A stretch of DNA of 64,000 nucleotides from Arachis hypogaea (taxonomy: Eukaryota > Streptophyta > Magnoliopsida > Fabales > Fabaceae). Position numbers and translations under genes: made by a program. Each line of letters opens with the position of its first letter. Position 1 is the first letter of the stretch. The DNA is taken from the NCBI RefSeq assembly GCF_003086295.3, contig NC_092046.1, positions 106,557,363 through 106,621,362 of the forward strand. Reading direction: 5' to 3'. Below the pieces are notes generated by a model. The model ran no database searches, was not told the origin of the DNA, and was given only the letters and a program-made list of their open reading frames with translations. Positions 23,439-34,169 of this stretch are shown here, piece after piece.

Positions 23439-24965
23439 TGGTGCACGAATTTTGAATCACACTTTTCACAACTCGTACCACTAACCAGCAAGTGCACTGG
23501 GTCGTCCAAGTAATACCTTACGTGAGTAAGGGTCGAATCCCATGGAGATTGTTGGTTTGAAGCAATCTATGGTTATCTTGCAATTCTTAATCAGCAAGTC
23601 AATTATATTTATCAGTTGAATTGCGAATGAACAAGAGAGCATGGGTTAAAGGTTACTTGTTATGCAGTAATGGAGAATATGTTGGAGTTTTGGAGATGCT
23701 TTGTCTTCTGAATCTCTGCTTTCCTCTGTCCTCTGATTCACGCACGCACGTCCTTCTATGGCAAGCTGTGTGTTGGGGCATCACCGTTGTCAATGGTTAC
23801 ATCCCCTCCTCTTGTGAAAATGGTCCAAATGCTCTGTCACAGCACGGCTAATCATCTGAGGTCCCGATCATGCTGGAATAGGATTCACCCTCCTTTTGCG
23901 TCTGTCACTACGCCCAGCACTCGCGAGTTTGAAGCTTGTCACAGTCATTCAATCCCTGAATCCTACTCGGAATACCACAGACAAGGTTTAGACTTTCCGG
24001 ATTCTCATGAATGCCGCCATCAATCTAGCTTATACCACGGAGATTCTGATTAAGGAATCTAAGAGATATTCATTCAATCTGATGTAGAACGGAGGTGGTT
24101 GTCAGGCACGCGTTCGTGGGGGAATGATGATGATTGTCACGTTCATCACATTCATGTTGAAGTGCGAATGAATATCTTAGATAGGAACACGCATGTTTGA
24201 ATAGAAAACAGGAATACTTGCATTAATTCATCGACACAGCAGAGCTCCTCACCCCCAACAATGGAGTTTAGAGACTCATGCCGTCAAAGAGTACAAAGTT
24301 CAGATCTAAAAATGTCATGAGATACAAAATAAGTCTCTAAAAGTTGTTTAAATACTAAACTAGTGGCCTAGGTTTACAGAAAATGAGTAAACTCTGATAG
24401 ATGGTGCAGAGATCCACTTCTGGGGCCCACTTGGTGTGTGCTGGGGCTGAGACTTAAGCAATTCACGTGCATAAGGTCATTTTGGGTGTTCAACGCCAGG
24501 TTTGGATCCATTTCTGGCGTTGAACTCCAACTTTTAATCCTTTTCTGGCGCTGGACGCCAGAATTGGGCAGAGAACTGGCGTTGAATGCCAGTTTACGTC
24601 ATCTATCCTTGAACAAAGTATGGACTATTATATATTGCTGGAAAGTCCTGGATGTCTACTTTCCAACGCAATTAGAAGTGCGCCATTTTGAGTTCTGTAG
24701 CTCCAGAAAATCCACTTTGAGTGTAGGGAGGTCAGAATCCAACAACATCAGCAGTCCTTTTTCAGCCTGAATCAGATTTTTGCTCAGCTCCTTCAATTTC
24801 AGCCAGAAAAATACCTGAAATTACAGAAAAATACACAACTCATAGTAAAGTCCAGAAATATGAATTTTTTCTAAAAACTAATGGAAATAAACTAAAAACT
24901 AACTAAAACATACTAAAAACTATATGAAATTAACCCCAAAAAGCGTATAAAATATCCGCTCATCA
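23439..24965 (-). repeat. Element 3 3' LTR
   Basis: 1527 bp. Includes the palindromic TGGCG...CGCCA cluster (24488-24598). Nearly identical to 32642-34169; differences seen include AATTTTGAATC versus AATTGTGAATC near the end. Confidence 0.92.
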
Positions 24966-25983
24966 CAACACCAAACTTAAACTGTTGCTTGTCCTCAAGC
25001 AACTAGACAAATAAAATAGAAGACTAATAAGTTGAGAAGCAATAATATCTCAGAGTTTTTGAGTGAAGCTCAGATTCTAATTAGATGAGCGGGACTAGTA
25101 GCTTTTTGCTTTTGAACAGTTTTGGCATCTCACTTTATCCATTGAAGCTCCGAGTGATTGGCATCTATAGGAACTTAGAATTCAGATAGTGTTATTGATT
25201 CTCCTTTTTCAGTGTGATGATTCTTGAACACAGCTATTTTATGAGTCTTGGCCGTGGCCCTAAGCGCTTTGTTTTCCAGTATTACCACCAGATACATAAA
25301 TGCCACAGACACATAATTGGGTGAACCTTTTAGATTGTGACTTAGCTTTACTAAAGTCCCCAATCAGAGGTGTCCAGAGTTCTTAAGCACACTCTTCTTT
25401 TTGCTTTGGACCTTGACTTTAACCGCTCAGTCTCAAGTTTTCACTTGACACCTTCACGCCACAAGCACATGGCTAGGGACAGCTTGGTTTAGCCGCTTAG
25501 GCCAGGATTTTATTCCCTTAGGCCCTCCTATCCACTGATGCTCAAAGCCTTGGGATCCTTTTTATTACTCTTGCCTTTTGGTTTTAAGGGCTATCGGCTT
25601 TTTCTGCTTGCTTTCTCTATTTTTTTTTCTGCAAGCTTTGTTCTTTGCTGCTTTTTCTTGTTTCAAGAATCATTTTTTTTTTATTTTTCAGATTATCAAT
25701 AACATGTCTCATGTTCATCATTCTGTCAAGAGCCAACATATTTAACAGTCTTAAACAACAAATTCAAAAGACATATGCACTGTTCAAGCATTCATTCAGA
25801 AGACAAAAAGCATTACCACCACATGTAACTAATTAGAATTTTTCTTATTAAAAACTCGAAATTTTATTGCCTCTTATTCAAAAGATCTACTATTTTATTT
25901 ATGTTTGCTGATGATGAGAAAAATAGACTATAACTTGAGTGGAGATAAAATCAAAATAGATGTTAATTACTACTATATGATTC
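24966..25983 (-). other. Element 3 3' UTR and plus-strand priming region
   Basis: Next to the LTR the minus strand reads GAGGACAAGCAACAGTTTAAGTTTGGTGTTG in two parts: GAGGACAAGCAACAG, then AAGTTTGGTGTT (24967-24978). The rest is non-coding, with a conserved block around CACATGG/CCACAAGC (25450-25475) also present in Element 6 near 60650. A (T)-rich run lies at 25619-25683. Confidence 0.6.
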
Positions 25984-26382
25984 CTAAGGTAAAACTAAAA
26001 TAAGAACAGTTATCACAGAGTTAAGGCTAAGATTAGAACTCAATAACCTTGAGGTTTGGAAAGTGGATGTTCCTCTAGTCTGTGAGGTGCTTGGTCCTTC
26101 AAGAGAGAATTTCTGGCGCTTCAGTTCCTTTAAGTCACGCCCTTGCTCCTCTTGTTCCCTGAGCAGTTTGTAGAGCATGCTGTTTTGATTTTGCTCTTGG
26201 ATCTCCGGATATTCATCTTCTTTCAGATCGAATTTAACTTCCGGGATCACTGATCTTAGACCCATTATTTTGTAGTAATGGTCTGAATGTTCCTTGGTTA
26301 AGAACTTTCCTTGATTCCAAAGTAGTTTTGGAATACTCTCTTTCTTGCCTCTTGGAGTGGGTTGTTTTTCTTTAGGGGCCAT
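25984..26382 (-). CDS. Element 3 shortened ORF2 (132 aa, central domain deleted in frame)
   Basis: Uninterrupted frame from ATG at 26382 (MAPKEKQPTPRGKKES). It follows Element 6 ORF2 for about 70 residues to YPEIQEQ, then jumps to a counterpart of the Element 6 C-terminal tail (LYKLLREQEEQGRDLKELKR; Element 6 has LCYMLKEQEEQERDLRELKC). About 790 bp of Element 6 sequence, holding nearly the whole plant-transposon-protein domain, is missing. The junction lies at a shared GAGCAAA/GAACAAA word and keeps the frame. What remains is a basic head joined to a charged coiled-coil-like tail. Coding potential is open, expression unknown. Confidence 0.55.
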   Translation of the reverse strand: MAPKEKQPTPRGKKESIPKLLWNQGKFLTKEHSDHYYKIMGLRSVIPEVKFDLKEDEYPEIQEQNQNSMLYKLLREQEEQGRDLKELKRQKFSLEGPSTSQTRGTSTFQTSRLLSSNLSLNSVITVLILVLP

Positions 26383-26482
26383 GATCTTAGTGATCACGGA
26401 TAAGCACACCAAACTTAGAGGTTTGCTTGTCCTCAAACAAAAGAAAAGAAAGGAGATGGGTAGAAGGAGAGCTCTTCCCCAC

Positions 26483-26625
26483 TATCCTGGCGTTTGAACG
26501 CCCAAACACTGCCTGTTTTGGGCGTTCAACGCCCAAATGCTGCACTCCTGGGCGTTCAACGCCCAGTTGTTGCCCTTTTCTGGCGTTGAACGCCAGATTG
26601 CTATCCTTACTGGCGTTTTCTTGCC
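26483..26625 (-). repeat. Palindromic TGGCGTT/AACGCCA cluster between pol and ORF2, Element 3
   Basis: Six units such as GGGCGTTCAACGCCC and TGGCGTTGAACGCCA at about 25-35-bp spacing, in the 5' untranslated region of ORF2. Element 6 has eleven at the matching place. Confidence 0.85.
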
Positions 26626-26777
26626 AGTGAGCTCTTTTTCTCTGTTTTGAGTGCAGATTCCTTCTGTAACCCTGTGAATTTATAAAATTGATTCTTTACC
26701 TTAGTATCAATGAACTTTATATAAACAAATAAAAAAATAAAAATAGGGCAAAATGCTTAGAGGATTGATGCCCCATG

Positions 26778-26795
26778 GCTGGGTTGCCTCCCAGC
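26778..26795 (-). ncRNA. Conserved post-pol hairpin, Element 3 version
   Basis: Minus strand GCTGGG-AGGCAA-CCCAGC, identical to Element 6 (57878-57895) and preceded by AAAGAAGCGCTT. Lies 42 nt past the end of the pol frame. Confidence 0.6.
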
Positions 26796-26836
26796 AAGCG
26801 CTTCTTTATTGTCTTTAGCTGGACCTTGCTGAGCTT

Positions 26837-29597
26837 TTAATCTAGCTTCAGCCTTGAGCACTCTTGCTCAATGTTGCCTTCAAGGTAGTGCTTGATTCTC
26901 TGTCCATTGACAATGAACTTCTTATCAGAATCAATATCTTGAAGCTCCACATAACCATATGGTGATACACTTGTAATCATGTATGGTCCCTTCCACTGAG
27001 ATTTCAGTTTCCCAGGGAATAGCCTGAGTCTAGAGTTAAACAACAGAACCTTCTGTCATGCCACTTTTTTTATTTCTCTTTATAAAGCTTGGCATTTTCG
27101 AAAGCTGTGAATCTGAATTCCTCTAGCTCATTTAGCTAGAGCAATCGTTTTTCTCCTGCTAATTTGGCATCAAAGTTTAGGAATCTGGTTGCCCAGTAGG
27201 CCTTATGATCCAGTTCCACGGGCAGGTGACATGCCTTACCATACAGGAGTTGGTATGGAGAGGTCCCTATAGGGGTCTTGAATGCTGTTCTGTAAGCCCA
27301 CAGAGCATCATCCAAGCTCCGTTCCCAATCCTTTCTACGGGTATTTACTGTCCGTTCCAGGATTCTCTTTAATTCTCTGTTAGAGACTTCAGCTTGCCCA
27401 TTAGTTTGTGGATGATATGGAGTAGCCACCTTGTGGCGAATCCCATACCGAACCATGGCAGAGTAAAGCTGTTTATTGCAGAAGTGAGTTCCCCCATCAC
27501 TGATTAGTACTCTAGGGACACCGAACCTGCTAAAGATGTGTTTCTGGAGGAACTTCAGCACCGTTTTAGTATCATTGGTGGGTGTGACAATGGCCTCAAC
27601 CCATTTTGATACATAATCAACTGCCACCAGAATATAAGTGTTTGAGTATGATGGTGGGAAAGGTCCCATGAAGTCAATTCCCCATACGTCAAACAACTCA
27701 ATCTCCAAGATTCCTTGTTGAGGCATGGCGTAACCATGAGGCAGATTACCAGCTCTTTGGCAACTGTCACAGTTACGTACAAACTCTCGGGAATCTTTAT
27801 AGAGTGTGGGCCAATAGAAGCCACATTGGAGGACCTTGGTGGCTGTTCGCTCACCTCCGAAATGGCCTCCATATTGTGATCCATGGCAATGCCATAGGAT
27901 CATCTGTGCTTCTTCTCTAGGCACACACCTACGGATTATTCCGTCTGCACATCTCTTAAAGAGATAGGGTTCATCCCACAAGTAGTACTTTGCATTAGTA
28001 ATTAATTTCTTCTTTTGTATCCTGTTGTACTCCTTGGGTATGAACCTTGCAGCTTTATAGTTTGCAATATCGGCAAACCATGGTGTTTCCTGAATGGCAA
28101 ATAAATGCTCATCCGGAAAAGTCTCAGAGATCTCAAGAGAGGGGAGGGGAGTCCCTTCTACTGGCTCTATCCGGGATAGATGATCAGCCACTTGTTTCTC
28201 TGTCCCTTTTCTGTCTCTTATTTCTATATCAAACTCTTGCAGAAGCAACACCCGTCTGATGAGCCTGGGTTTTGAATCCTGCTTTGTGAGTAGATATTTA
28301 AGAGCAGCATGATCAGTATACACAATCACTTTTGATCCTACTAAGTATGATCTGAACTTGTCAATGGCGTAAACCACTGCAAGTAATTCTTTTTCTGTGG
28401 TTGTGTAATTTTTCTGGCATCATTTAAAACACGACTAGCATAATAAATGACATGCAGAAGCTTGTCATGCCTCTGTCCCAATACTGCACCAATGGCGTGA
28501 TCACTGGCATCACACATTAGCTCAAATGGTAACGTCCAGTCTGGTGCAGAAATGACTGGTGCTGTGACCAGCTTAGCTTTCAGCGTTTTAAATGCCTGCA
28601 GGCACTCTGTGTCAAACACAAATGGCGTGTCAGCAGCTAGCAGATTGCTTAGAGGTTTTGCGATTTTTGAAAAATCCTTTATAAACCTCCTATAGAATCC
28701 TGCATGCCCCAAAAAGCTTCTGATTGCCTTAACATTGGCAGGTGGTGGTAATTTTTCAATTACCTCTATTTTTGCTTGATCTACCTCTATTCCCTTGTTT
28801 GAGATTTTATGCCCAAGGACAATCCCCTCAGTCACCATGAAGTGACATTTTTCCCAGTTTAAAACTAGGTTGGTCTCTTGGCATCTTTTCAGAACAAGTT
28901 TCAGGTGATCAAGACAGGAGCTGAATGAGTCTCCATATACTGAGAAGTCATCCATGAAGACTTCCAGAAATTTTTCCACCATGTCAGAGAAAATAGAGAG
29001 CATGCATCTCTGGAAGGTTGCAGGCGCATTACATAGCCCAAATGGCATCCTTCTATAAGCAAACACTCCAGATGGACATGTGAATGCTGTTTTCTCTTGA
29101 TCCTGGGGATCTACTGCAATCTGGTTATAGCCTGAGTAGCCATCCAAAAAGCAGTAATAATCATGACCTGCTAGTCTTTCTAGCATCTGGTCTATGAATG
29201 GTAAAGGAAAATGATCCTTTCTGGTGGCTGTATTGAGCCTTCTGTAGTCAATACACATGCGCCACCCTGTAACTGTTCTTGTAGGAACCAGTTCATTTTT
29301 GTCATTATGAATCACTGTCATGCCTCCCTTTTTTGGGACGACTTGGACAAGACTCACCCAGGGGCTATCAGAAATAGGATAAATAATCCCAGCCTCTAGT
29401 AATTTGGTGACCTCTTTCTGCACCACTTCTTTCATGGCTGGATTTAGCCGCCTCTGTGGTTGAACCACTGGTTTGGCATTATCCTCCAATAAGATTTTGT
29501 GCATGCATCTAGCTGGGCTTATGCCCTTAAGGTCACCTATGGACCACCCAAGAGCTGTCTTGTGTGTCCTTAGCACTTGAATAAGTGCCTCCTCTTC
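26837..29597 (-). pseudogene. Element 3 pol: RT, RNase H, integrase, broken
   Basis: Ty3/gypsy polymerase. The RT/RNase H segment is open from 29576 to 28341, with RMCIDYRRLN, the FMDDFSVYG catalytic motif (about 28950) and RNase H start FELMCDASDHAIG. A one-base deletion near 28417 (CCAG where Element 6 has CCCAG) shifts the frame. From 28377 to 27136 it continues with [10 protein letters not shown], the integrase zinc finger ([10 protein letters not shown] ... CDSCQRAG), and the DDE core ([32 protein letters not shown]). A TAG at 27136-27138 and a deletion of about 35 bp near 27055 precede the C-terminal GPY-type tail (26837-27043, KGPYMITSVSPYGYVELQD). The polymerase sequence is otherwise very well preserved. 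Confidence 0.88.
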
Positions 29598-31910
29598 CTA
29601 TGAATTTAAAGCAGAGCCTATGATCACTGGAAAAGTGTCACCTTCTCCCAGAAACACATATTTCAAGGATGGTGGTAATGGCTTGAGCTCGGGTTTAGGA
29701 GGTTTTTCCTCTTCCAGAAGAAATTTCAAGGGCTCTTTCATGTCCTCTGAATCCTCTAAATCAGGCTGAACATCTTTAAAGATGTTTTCTAACTCTGATT
29801 CAAGACTCTCAGCCATGTTGATCTCTTCTACCAAAGAGTCAATAAGATCAACTTTCATGCAGTCTTTTGATGTGTCTGGATGCTGCATGGCTTTGACAGC
29901 GTTCAACTTGAATTCATCATCATTGACTCTTAGGGTTATTTCCCCCTGTTGGACGTCAATGAGGGATCGTCTATTTGCTAGGAAGGGTCTTCCTAGAATG
30001 AGAGTAGCACTCTTGTGCTCCTCTATTTCCAGCACAACAAAGTCAGTGGGAAAAGCGAATGGCCCAACTCTGACAATCATGTCTTCAATCACGCCTGATG
30101 GGTATTTAGTGGAACCATCAGCAAGTTGGAGACATATCCGGGTTGGTTTAACTTCTTCAGTTAAGCCAAGCTTTCTGATAGTGGATGCAGGAATTAGGTT
30201 GATGCTTGCCCCAAGATCGCATAAAGCTGTCTTAGTGCAATTACCTTCTAATATGCATGGTATCAGAAAACTCCCAGGGTCTTTAAGCTTTTCAGGAAAG
30301 CTCTTCAGAATGACTGCACTGCATTCTTCAGTGAGGAGAACTCTTTCTATTTCTCTCCAATCCTTTTTATGACTCAAGATCTCTTTCAGGAACTTGGCAT
30401 AAGAAGGTATTTGCTCAAGTGCTTCTGCAAATGGAATCTTTATTTCAAGAGTCCTGAGATAATCTGCAAAGCGAGCAAATTACTTATCCTGCTCCTCTTT
30501 CCGGAGTTTTTGAGGATAAGGTATCTTGGCTTTATATTCTTCAACCTTAGTTGCTGTAGATTTACTGCCTACAGAAGTGGTTGAAGAAGCCTTTTTAGAG
30601 GGGTTGTTATCAGCATTTGTGTGTGTCTGATCCCTCACTGGCAATTGAATGCCAGAGTTAGAAACTGGAGTCACGTTAGATGCCAACTCCTTGTCTGTTC
30701 CTAGCGTCTGAACGCCAGAATTGTGCCCATTTTGGGTGTTCAGCGCCAGATCCTGCCCATTTTGGGCGTTCAACGCCAGATCCTTGCCCATTTCTGGCGT
30801 TGAACGCTAATCCTGCTTTGTTTCTGGCGTTGAACGCCAGTTTTGGCCATGGTCTGGGCGTTCAGCACCAGCCTTCCACCAATTTTCTGGCGTTTTAGTG
30901 CCAGAATTATTTTTCCCTGGGCTCTTACTGTCCTCAGGTGAATCTTGGGTGGTTTGCTCATTTCTTGGCTTTTTGCTGCCATGAGGTGGGTTATTTAATG
31001 TTTTCCCACTTCTTAATTGAACTGCTTGGCATTCTTCTGTTATTTATCTTGATAGTTGTTGCTTTGTTTGCCTAAACTGTTCTTCCATGTGTATATTTGC
31101 CATTCTTGTCTCTTGCAGCCTATCATTAAATTCGGCTAGCTGCCTTGTTAGAAAGTCCAACTGCTGATTGAATTTAGCAGCTTGTTTTACAGGACTGAGT
31201 TCAGCAGTTGCTGTCTTAACCTCTTCTTTCATGGAAGGGTCACTGCTTAGGTACAGATGCTAATTCTTGGCAACTGTATCAATGAGCTCTTGAGCCTCTT
31301 CAATTGTCTTTCTCATGTGGATAGATCCATCAGCTGAGTAATCAAGAGACCTCTGAGCTCCTTCTGCAAGCCCATAATAGAAGATGTCTAACTGAACCCA
31401 CTCTGAAAACATTTCAGAGGGGCATTTTCGTAGCATCTCTCTGTATCTCTCCCAGGCATCATAAAGAGATTCATTATCTCCTTGTTTAAAGCCTTGGATG
31501 TCCAGCCTTAACTGTGTCATCCGTTTTGGGGGAAAGTATTGATTCAGGAATTTTTCTGTCAGCTGTTTCCATGTCCTTATGCTGGCCTTAGGTTGGTTAT
31601 TCAACCACCTCTTAGCTTGATCTTTTACAGCAAATGGAAACAGTAATAGTCTGTAGACATCCTGATCTATTTCTTTATCATGTACTGTGTCAGCAATCTG
31701 TAGAAACTGTGCCAGAAACTCTGTAGGTTCTTCCTGTGGAAGACCGGAATACTGGCAACTTTGCTGCACCATGATAATGAGCTGAGGATTCAACTCAAAG
31801 CTACTGACTCCAATGGAGGGTATGCAGATACTACTCCCATATGAAGCAGTAGAGGGGTTAGAATATGACCCCAGAGTCCTCCTGGACTGTTCATTTCCGC
31901 TTAGGTCTAT
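29598..31910 (-). pseudogene. Element 3 gag-protease, broken
   Basis: The frame starts at 31910, where ATG of Element 6 is ATA here. Capsid domain with YRLLLFPFAVKDQAKRWL and ESLYDAWERYREMLRKCP; here the FSEWVQLDIFYYGL site keeps CAG (31393-31395), unlike Elements 2 and 6. TAGs and TAAs at about 31260, 31044, 30800 and 30480 break it. The linker 30640-30905 is built from in-frame palindromic repeats (LALNAQNG units). Protease segment 30377-29598 with active site ALCDLGASINLIP (about 30210) and LILGRPFLANRRSLIDV; TAG at 29598-29600 separates it from RT in the same frame. Confidence 0.86.
30640..30905 (-). repeat. In-frame palindromic repeat block in Element 3 gag linker
   Basis: Seven to eight units of TCTGGCGTT[G/C]AACGCCAG-like sequence, 30-40 bp apart, inside the gag reading frame between the coiled-coil stretch and the pre-protease segment. 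The same motif lies in the LTR and before ORF2. Confidence 0.85.
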
Positions 31911-32617
31911 GATGGAGAAAGGGAGATGATATAAAAATTATTTTTTATTTATTTATTTATTTATTTATTTCGAAATCAGAATAAATCAAAATAAAATAAA
32001 TAAAAATGAGTGAAAGATTTTCGAAAAAGTGAGGAGAGAGAAAGTGGTTAGGAGATTTTGAAAAGGATATGATGATTTTTTGAAAAAGGTTTTAAATTTT
32101 GAAATAAAAATCTAAATTTTAGAAATAGATATCGAAAAAGATGCTTTAAAATAGAGAGAAAAGATATTTTTGAATTTTAAGAAGAGAGAGAAAAACAATA
32201 AGATAGCACAAGATTTAAAATTTTTAGATCTAATGCTCCTTGTTTTCGAAAATTTTTGGAGGAAAAACACTAAGAAACACCAAACTTAAAAATTTTAAGA
32301 TCAAGACACAAGGAAAACTCACGAACACTTTGAAGACTCACAAGAACACAAGAACATGAAGGAAGAACACCAAACTTAAAATTTTTAGAAAACCAAACTA
32401 AAATTTTTGAAAAACACAGAAAAATCAACAAGAAAACACCAAACTTAAAGTTTGGCACAGGATTTAAAAGAGAAATTATTTTTGAAAAATATTTTAAAAA
32501 GAAAATAAGGATTCTAAAATTTTAACACGACAATAATAAGAGACTCTAAACAAAAAAAAAGAATTTTTTCCTAATCTAAGCAACAAAATAAACTGTTAGT
32601 TGTCCAAACACGAACAA
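31911..32617 (-). other. Element 3 leader (5' UTR)
   Basis: No gene. Three AAGTTTGGTGTT copies on the minus strand (32276-32287, 32366-32377, 32435-32446) and A/T-rich low-complexity sequence with a (TTTA)n run at 31944-31970. Confidence 0.65.
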
Positions 32618-32635
32618 TCCCCGGCAACGGCGCCA
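32618..32635 (-). other. Element 3 primer-binding site (tRNA-Asp type)
   Basis: Minus strand TGGCGCCGTTGCCGGGGA, 6 nt inside the LTR (AGTTTT spacer), the same arrangement as Element 6. Confidence 0.92.
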
Positions 32636-32641
32636 AAAACT

Positions 32642-34169
32642 TGGTGCACGAATTGTGAATCACACTTTTCACAACTCGTACCACTAACCAGCAAGTGCAC
32701 TGGGTCGTCCAAGTAATACCTTACGTGAGTAAGGGTCGAATCCCACGGAGATTGTTGGTTTGAAGCAATCTATGGTTATCTTGCAATTCTTAGTCAGGAA
32801 GTCAATTATATTTATCAGTCGAATTGCGAATGAACAAGAGAACATGGGTTAAAGGTTACTTGTTATGCAGTAATGGAGAATATGTTGGAGTTTTGGAGAT
32901 GCTTTGTCTTCTGAATCTCTGCTTTCCTCTGTCCTCTGATTCACGCACGCACGTCCTTCTATGGCAAGCTGTGTGTTGGGGCATCACCGTTGTCAATGGT
33001 TACATCCCCTCCTCTTGTGAAAATGGTCCAAATGCTCTGTCACAGCACGGCTAATCATCTGAGGTTCCCGATCATGCTGGAATAGGATTCACCCTCCTTT
33101 TGCGTCTGTCACTACGCCCAGCACTCGCGAGTTTGAAGCTCGTCACAGTCATTCAATCCCTGAATCCTACTCGGAATACCACAGACAAGGTTTCGACTTT
33201 TCGGATTCTCATGAATGCCGCTATCAATCTAGCTTATACCACGGAGATTCTGATTAAGGAATCTAAGAGATATTCATTCAATCTGATGTAGAACGGAGGT
33301 GGTTGTCAGGCACGCGTTCGTGGGGGAATGATGATGATTGTCACGTTCATCACATTCATGTTGAAGTGCGAATGAATATCTTAGATAGGAACACGCATGT
33401 TTGAATAGAAAACAGGAATACTTGCATTAATTCATCGACACAGCAGAGCTCCTCACCCCCAACAATGGAGTTTAGAGACTCATGCCATCAAAGAGTACAA
33501 AGTTCAGATCTAAAAATGTCATGAGATACAAAATAAGTCTCTAAAAGTTGTTTAAATACTAAACTAGTGGCCTAGGTTTACAGAAAATGAGTAAACTCTG
33601 ATAAATGGTGCAGAGATCCACTTCTGGGGCCCACTTGGTGTGTGCTGGGGCTGAGACTTAAGCAATTCACGTGCATAAGGCCATTTTGGGCGTTCAACGC
33701 CAGGTTTGGATCCATTTCTGGCGTTGAACTCCAACTTTTAATCCTTTTCTGGCGCTGGACGCCAGAATTGGGCAGAGAACTGGCGTTGAACGCCAGTTTA
33801 CGTCGTCTATCCTTGAGCAAAGTATAGACTATTATATATTTCTGGAAATCCCTGGATGTCTACTTTCCAACGCAATTGGAAGCGCGCCATGTTGAGTTCT
33901 GTAGCTCTAAAAAATCCACTTTGAGTGCAGGGAGGTCAGAATCCAACAACATCAGCAGTCCTTTTTCAGCCTGAATCAGATTTTTACTCAGCTCCTTCAA
34001 TTTCAGTCAGAAAAATACCTGAAATTACAGAAAAACACACAACTCATAGTAAAGTCCAGAAATATGAATTTTTTCTAAAAACTAATGGAAATAAACTAAA
34101 AACTAACTAAAACATACTAAAAACTATATGAAATTAACCCCAAAAAGCGTATAAAATATCCGCTCATCA
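32642..34169 (-). repeat. Element 3 5' LTR
   Basis: 1528 bp; palindromic cluster at 33685-33800 (GGGCGTTCAACGCCAGG, TGGCGCTGGACGCCAGA, TGGCGTTGAACGCCAGT). A TATATAA-type box on the minus strand just upstream of the cluster, near 33835, is inferred to drive transcription leftward. Confidence 0.92.

Larger units (their letters stand above)
23439..34169 (-). mobile_element. Element 3: FIDEL-like Athila-lineage retrotransposon
   Basis: 10,731 bp on the minus strand, flanked by an exact CACTC duplication (23434-23438 and 34170-34174). LTRs of 1527 and 1528 bp start (minus) TGATGAGCGGATATTTTATA and end CGTGCACCA. Order on the minus strand: LTR, primer site, gag, protease, RT, RNase H, integrase, hairpin, palindrome array, shortened ORF2, 3' UTR, LTR. 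The LTRs look almost identical, so insertion is recent relative to its host, yet all ORFs carry stops. Same family as Element 6. The FIDEL name is from memory. Confidence 0.88.

Noticed and set aside
23621..23851. Frames in the FIDEL-like LTRs (also at 32824 and, reversed, 51538 and 62230)
   Set aside because: LTR sequence only; the frames are not kept equally between copies and lack any recognised domain.
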